This document shows positions 1 to 64,000 of a stretch of 64,000 nt of DNA, piece after piece. The stretch lies in contig NC_073305.1 in NCBI RefSeq assembly GCF_027595985.1, forward strand, positions 169,950,172 to 170,014,171, read 5' to 3'. How positions within the stretch are numbered: the stretch's first letter is position 1; each line of letters begins with the position of its first letter. The stretch is from Sorex araneus. Taxonomy: Eukaryota > Chordata > Mammalia > Eulipotyphla > Soricidae. The notes under the pieces are model-generated. The model saw nothing but the letters and a program-made list of their open reading frames with translations, had not been told where the DNA came from and did no database searches. The translations under genes were made by a program, and so were the position numbers.

Positions 1-202
1 AATAATAAAGTCCAGGCACCCTACCAGGCAGGATGAAAAGAAAATTCTAATTTATCATAAATAAATCTAATTTATCTTTATAAAGTTGAGATTAAACATG
101 CTATCAGATGCCAGAATCTTTGTATTACTTTTGAAGTGATAAACTTTTATTTTATTACACATAAAAATATGCAATTAGGAAATGGAGTTTTGTTTTTTGT
201 GG

Positions 203-385
203 GTTTTTTTTTTTTTTGCTTTTTGGGTAATACCCGACGATGCACAGGGGTCACTACTTCTGGCTCCACACTCAGGAATTACTTCTGGAGGTGCTCAAGG
301 GACCATATGGGATGCTGGGAATCAAACGTGGGTTGGCTGCGTGCAAGGCAAATGCCGTAACCGCTGTGCTATCGCTCCAACCCGG
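203..385 (-). mobile_element. tRNA-SINE class A
   Basis: Poly-T, GCTTTTTGGG, body, and a tRNA-like head ending CTATCGCTCCA on the minus strand. Confidence 0.93.
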
Positions 386-549
386 AAATAGAGTTTTTGA
401 ATTATCCAAAAAATTTTTAAGCGGTGCTCAGAGGCGTGGAGCACGTGTCTCACAAGCAGGAACCCGAGGGTGAGCCTGAGGCCCCTAGTTCAGAGTTGGG
501 TATAACCCCGAAGGAAACAAAACCTCTGAAGACTGACCTGTAGTCAGTA

Positions 550-722
550 TTTGTTTTTGCTTTCAGGTTCACACCCAGCCATGCACAGGGGTTACTCCTG
601 GCTTTAAACTCAGGAATTAGTCTGGCGGTGCTGGGGGACCAAATGAGATACTGGTAATTGAACCCTGGGTTGGCCATGAGCAAAGCAAACGCCCTACCCA
701 ATGTACTATCGCTCCAGCCCAA
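550..722 (-). mobile_element. tRNA-SINE class A, older
   Basis: Diverged body with ATGCACAGGGGTTACTCCTG and head CTATCGCTCCAGCCC. Confidence 0.88.
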
Positions 723-871
723 TAGAGGTTGGAGCGATTTGTGTCACTTATTATATGCATGGCATAATTCAACAGCTGTAACTTTATCAAGTCCCCTTTA
801 CTTACAACTATAATATCATAAACTACTATGCTTTTCATCTTATATTCACTTGTATTAAAATTTTTTCATAT

Positions 872-985
872 GGGGTCAGAGAGTTCGTACGGAGGGTGAG
901 GCACTTGCCGTGCATGCAATCAATCCTCGTCCAGATCCCCACACATGGGGCCCCCTGAGCAATGCCAGGTGTAGCAGCAAAATAA
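872..985 (+). mobile_element. tRNA-SINE, decayed
   Basis: Head-like GGCACTTGCCGTGCATGC and body CCCTGAGCAATGCCAGGTG. Confidence 0.65.
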
Positions 986-1281
986 ATACATAAAGAAAAT
1001 TTTCCAAATGTCACAGTAGGTGTTGACCACACAAAAAAAGCAGAAACATTTTACACTTTCTATTACAGAAAGGTATCAGTGCCTATTTGTCAAATGACTT
1101 CCTGTGTACACTATTTTATAATCCACTCTGTTACAATTATGACTATGGAACAATTTAGTTTCATGCTCTTCTTCCTCTAGCACATTTATTTAATGGTTCT
1201 ATATTATTTGCTACAAAAAGCAATAGCCACTTTAAAAAATCGTCCCTGTGCACCGTACCCTGTATCTCCTCTTAGTTTTCA

Positions 1282-60594
<59,313 letters not shown>

Positions 60595-61142
60595 TAAGAA
60601 GGCATATAAGCTTGTGGTCGGGCTCAGGAAAGCCCCCAGAGAAAAACAAAAATGATTCAGAGGGTAAATTGGAATGCTCATTTTTTGACAAATTAAACTC
60701 CACACACCAATGACTTCTTCATTAGTTTGCACTCCTTGTGAATTCAGTGTAAAAATATTTAGCAAATATTTTGCCCTGTAGTATTATATAGTACATTTTA
60801 AGTTATGAAACTACCTTTCTGCAAGCTAAATGTTTAAAATTCTTTTTAAAGTTATTTGGGATAGAAAACTGGTAGATATTTAAATTTTAATACTGTCTAC
60901 TATGATCCTAATATACTATAAGCTGTAACTCAACTACTTAATTCAATAGTTTGGCTATTGTAATAACCAGGCACTTTTGTTATATATTCTTTGTTGATGA
61001 ATGATCTGAGTTCTACAGCTATATAAATATTTGAATCTTTTATCATGAGATTGAGAATATGTTATCAATGCTGTTACTAGTAATTTTGACTATACCTAAT
61101 TCAAATCTAGATTTATGCTGCTCTAGAGCATGTTATTGATTT

Positions 61143-61456
61143 TTTTATTAGTTTATTTTTAATTAGAGAGTCATCGTGAGGGTACAGTTACAGATCCATA
61201 CATCTTTGTGCTCATGTTTCCTCCATACAAAGTTCGATAGCCCATCCCTTCACCAGTGCCCATTCTCCACCACCAGTAAACCCAACATCCCTCCCCCCCT
61301 CCCCAGTCCCGTCTCCCCCCACCCCACCCTGCCACTATGGCAGGGAATTCCCTTTTGTTCTCTCTTTCTGATTAGGTGTTGTGGTTTAGACTAGAGACTG
61401 AACACAATGGCCACTCAACACCTTTATTGCAAACCACAACACCTAATCAGAAAGAG
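61143..61456 (-). mobile_element. L1 3' end with inverted 5' part (twin-priming structure)
   Basis: From the left, the sequence is a minus-strand L1 3' UTR (poly-T, then the GAGGGTACAGTTACAG block) up to about 61390. It then switches to plus-strand sequence from the same 3' UTR (ACTAGAGACTGAACACAATGG...). A segment of about 28 bp is present on both arms as an inverted repeat (61365-61392 and 61430-61457 approximately). An 18-bp duplication AGAGCATGTTATTGATTT flanks the whole unit (61125-61142 and 61457-61474). Confidence 0.92.
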
Positions 61457-62145
61457 AGAGCATGTTATTGATTTACTGTATTATCTTAACTTGAACACAC
61501 CTTGTTCTTGTTAGACTTAACACTCTTTAAGGAAATCTGTTTTGAAGTATTTTTATATTAAACTCAAAAGATAAGTTCTAAATCATTGTAAACCGTAAAT
61601 TCATGATTGGCAGAACAGCAGTGATTATGCAATAAGTTTGTGGTGTATCCAGTTGATTTCTTAAATATACTGGGCAGAAGATTATTAATTTTTGAGCGGC
61701 TTTATTGTACCGCCTCCAAAATTTTTCTAATTAATGTTAACAATTTAGAATGCTTAGACATGAAGCTTATTTTTCTGAAGCAATTTAAATATCTTAAAAT
61801 TTTTTGACAATTTTTAAAGTTATACAAAAAATCCTTTATCATTTTAATCCTCCTCTCTAAGTCAGTGACTGTTTTATGCCTTTTCATATTTGATTAGACG
61901 ACATTCAATAGGTATTTTCTGACCTCTTTTCTCTTTCATATCAATAATAACTTCTCACTACACTAATAGCCAGAACATTCCAGATATTTCTACTGTGATT
62001 CCTATTGCTTATTATTTCCTGGAGCTAGCAATCGCAGTAAGTCAAGGAAAAAAACTGTTTAACTATTGACAAAAGGACAAAAATATCATTAATCATGTGT
62101 AATAGTGAACAATCAGGAACTCTCAAGATAGAAAAATCCCTTTTA

Positions 62146-63188
62146 GGTGATGAAATGAACAGAAACTTTTCCAAAGAAGAAATCCAAATGGCTGAGAGGC
62201 ACATGAGAAAATGTTCAGCATCACTAATCATCAGGGAGATGCAGATCAAAACAACAATGAGATATCATCTCACACCACAGAGACTGGCCCACATCCCAAA
62301 AAATAAAAGCAACCGGTGTTGGCGTGGATGTGGGAAGAAAGGGACTCTCCTTCACTGCTGGTGGGAATGCTGACTGGTTCAGCCCTTTTGGAAAACAATA
62401 TGGATTCTCAAAAAAGTTAGAAATTGAGCTCCCATTTGACCCAGCAGTACCACTCCTGGGAATATATCCCAGAGAGGCAAAAAGGTATAGTAGAGATGAC
62501 ATCTGCATTTCCATGTTCATTGCTGCTCTGTTTATAATAGCCACAATATGGAAAAAACCAGAGTGCCCGAAAACAGATGATTGGCTAAAGAAACTCTGGT
62601 ATATTTACACAATGGAATACTTTGTAGCTGTCAGAAAAGATGAAGTCATGAAATTTGCATATAAGTGGATCAACATGGAAAGTATCATGCTGAGTGAAAT
62701 GAGTCAGAAAGAAAGAGACAGATATAGAAAGATCGCACTCATATGTGGCATATAAAGTAGCTGAGAGGTACAAGCTTACAATGTTATGATTCCTGGCAGA
62801 CATTTCTCTGGACTTAGTTACTAAAATACTAAAATACAGAAATCCAAAACCTCTTCATTCTCAGCAATGGAAAACAAATTACCAAATGCTTTCTTTTCAG
62901 CAGATCGACTTTAGGGGGGAGAAACTCCAAATCAATAATAGTGAATTTTTTGTTGAAATATTGAATGTAATCAAAGTAAAGTGAAAATAAAGTGAAATTT
63001 ACCAGTTACACATGCAGGGTGGGGGGCTGGGGAGGTGGGGGTAAGGGGGGAGGTATACCGTGATACTTGGTGGTGGAATATGTGCACTGGTGAAGGGATG
63101 GGTGTTTGAGCATTGTATAACTGAGACTTAAACCTGAAAGCTTTGTAACTTTCCACATGGTGATTCAATAAAAGAATTAAAAAAAAAA
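62146..63188 (+). mobile_element. L1 3' end with 16-bp target duplication
   Basis: The copy encodes the last ORF2 residues (including [18 protein letters not shown] at about 62317-62371), then a 3' UTR and poly(A). The duplication AGAAAAATCCCTTTTA is exact at 62130-62145 and 63189-63204. Its coding part has diverged from the copies at 8024 and 23133 and it has a different 3' UTR, so it is a separate subfamily. Confidence 0.93.
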
Positions 63189-63690
63189 AGAAAAATCCCT
63201 TTTATAGATATTTATAAAATGTATGTGCAAATTATATAAATTATAAATAGGCATATATGTGTATACTAATACAAGTATAATAAATATTTTAAAATCTAAA
63301 GCTTTTCTATCACCAGCTTATAGCCTATTATAACATACAATGGATAAAGATAGGACCTAAAAGTAAAACTATACTACCTTAAAGTATGACTGTAGGTATA
63401 AAAATCTTAAGAAAAATTAAGGCAAATGAAATTCATAAATATATCTAAACAGTAATAGCAATCAGCATTTCCTGATCCTGTGTGCTATTACTTTTCAGTA
63501 GATTATCTCACTGATTCTTAAAATAACACTAGGAAGTAATGCTAGTGTTTTCCTCCTTTCACAACTTTGTTTCCCTTAGGAAATGGGAAAATTAAATGTC
63601 TCTGAAATCTAAGCTACTTAGCAAGTTACTTTGCTTCTTACTAAGTAGCAAATCTAGATGTTTAATTTCTCTCACATATCAAAACCTGGG

Positions 63691-63943
63691 CTGGAGCAAT
63701 AGCACAGCAGGTAAGGCATTTGCCGTATACTCAGCTGACCCAGGTTTGATTCCTCCGCCCCTCTCGGAGAGCCCAGCTAAGCTACCGAGAGTATCTCACC
63801 CGCACAGCCCAGCCTGGAAGGCTACCTGTGGCATATTCGATATGCCCAAAACAGTAACAACAAGTCTCACAATGGAGATGTTACTGGTGCCCGCTCGAGC
63901 AAATCGGTGAGCTACAGGATGACAGTGATACAGTGATACAGTG
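63691..63943 (+). mobile_element. tRNA-SINE class B, complete, tandem ACAGTGAT tail
   Basis: GCTGGAGCAATAGCACAGCA head to GATGACAGTGATACAGTGAT with three tail units and no poly(A). The 13-bp duplication ATCAAAACCTGGG is exact at 63678-63690 and 63944-63956. Confidence 0.95.
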
Positions 63944-64000
63944 ATCAAAACCTGGGATTTTGTTGTTGTTCTCCAATGTGGTGACTCAGATTTATTGTCA

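Overview
This is a mammalian nuclear window, almost certainly from a shrew (family Soricidae, most like Sorex). Two things show this. Interrupted genes with GT/AG introns encode vertebrate proteins, and the window is saturated with a tRNA-derived SINE whose consensus head reads GGGCTGGAGCGATAGCACAG and whose B box reads GGTTCGATTCC, a type I associate with shrews. The species call comes from recognising the SINE, not from a search.

Only two protein-coding genes are supported, and they are arranged head to head. ADAT2 (catalytic subunit of the tRNA adenosine-34 deaminase) lies on the minus strand. Its exon 1 is at 28406-28486, exon 2 at 7395-7499 and exon 3 at 1356-1506; the remaining exons lie beyond the left edge. 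PEX3 (peroxisomal membrane biogenesis factor) lies on the plus strand. Ten of its expected twelve coding exons run from 28858 to 60593, and the last two lie beyond the right edge. All ADAT2 and PEX3 splice sites seen are GT/AG and all reading phases join. The start codons are 371 bp apart inside a CpG island (about 28270-29130), so the pair very likely shares a bidirectional housekeeping promoter. ADAT2 acts in tRNA wobble modification and PEX3 in peroxisome membrane assembly; their pairing looks like promoter sharing, not a common pathway.

The rest is intron filled with retroelements. L1 copies include a 3.7-kb 5'-truncated copy at 8024-11723 with an unbroken ORF2 remainder and an exact 17-bp target duplication, a very similar 2.2-kb copy at 23133-25346, one at 62146-63188, and many 3' fragments. 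SINEs of two classes share one tRNA-like head: class A has a poly(A) tail and class B has a different body ending in short CAGTGA-type repeats. Two insertions (5199-5418 and 61143-61456) have the inverted structure expected of twin priming. A 1.0-kb composite element at 33692-34714 joins an L1 3' end to GC-rich 326-bp tandem units and is the best candidate for something undescribed. A long non-coding repeat occurs twice in opposite orientation (about 15340-16725 and 47265-48690). Simple-sequence structures include a 101-bp perfect purine-pyrimidine alternation, long pure purine and pyrimidine tracts, a 34-bp four-copy minisatellite and a degenerate array in PEX3 intron 1. I saw no CRISPR array, bacterial gene, rRNA or functional tRNA gene.
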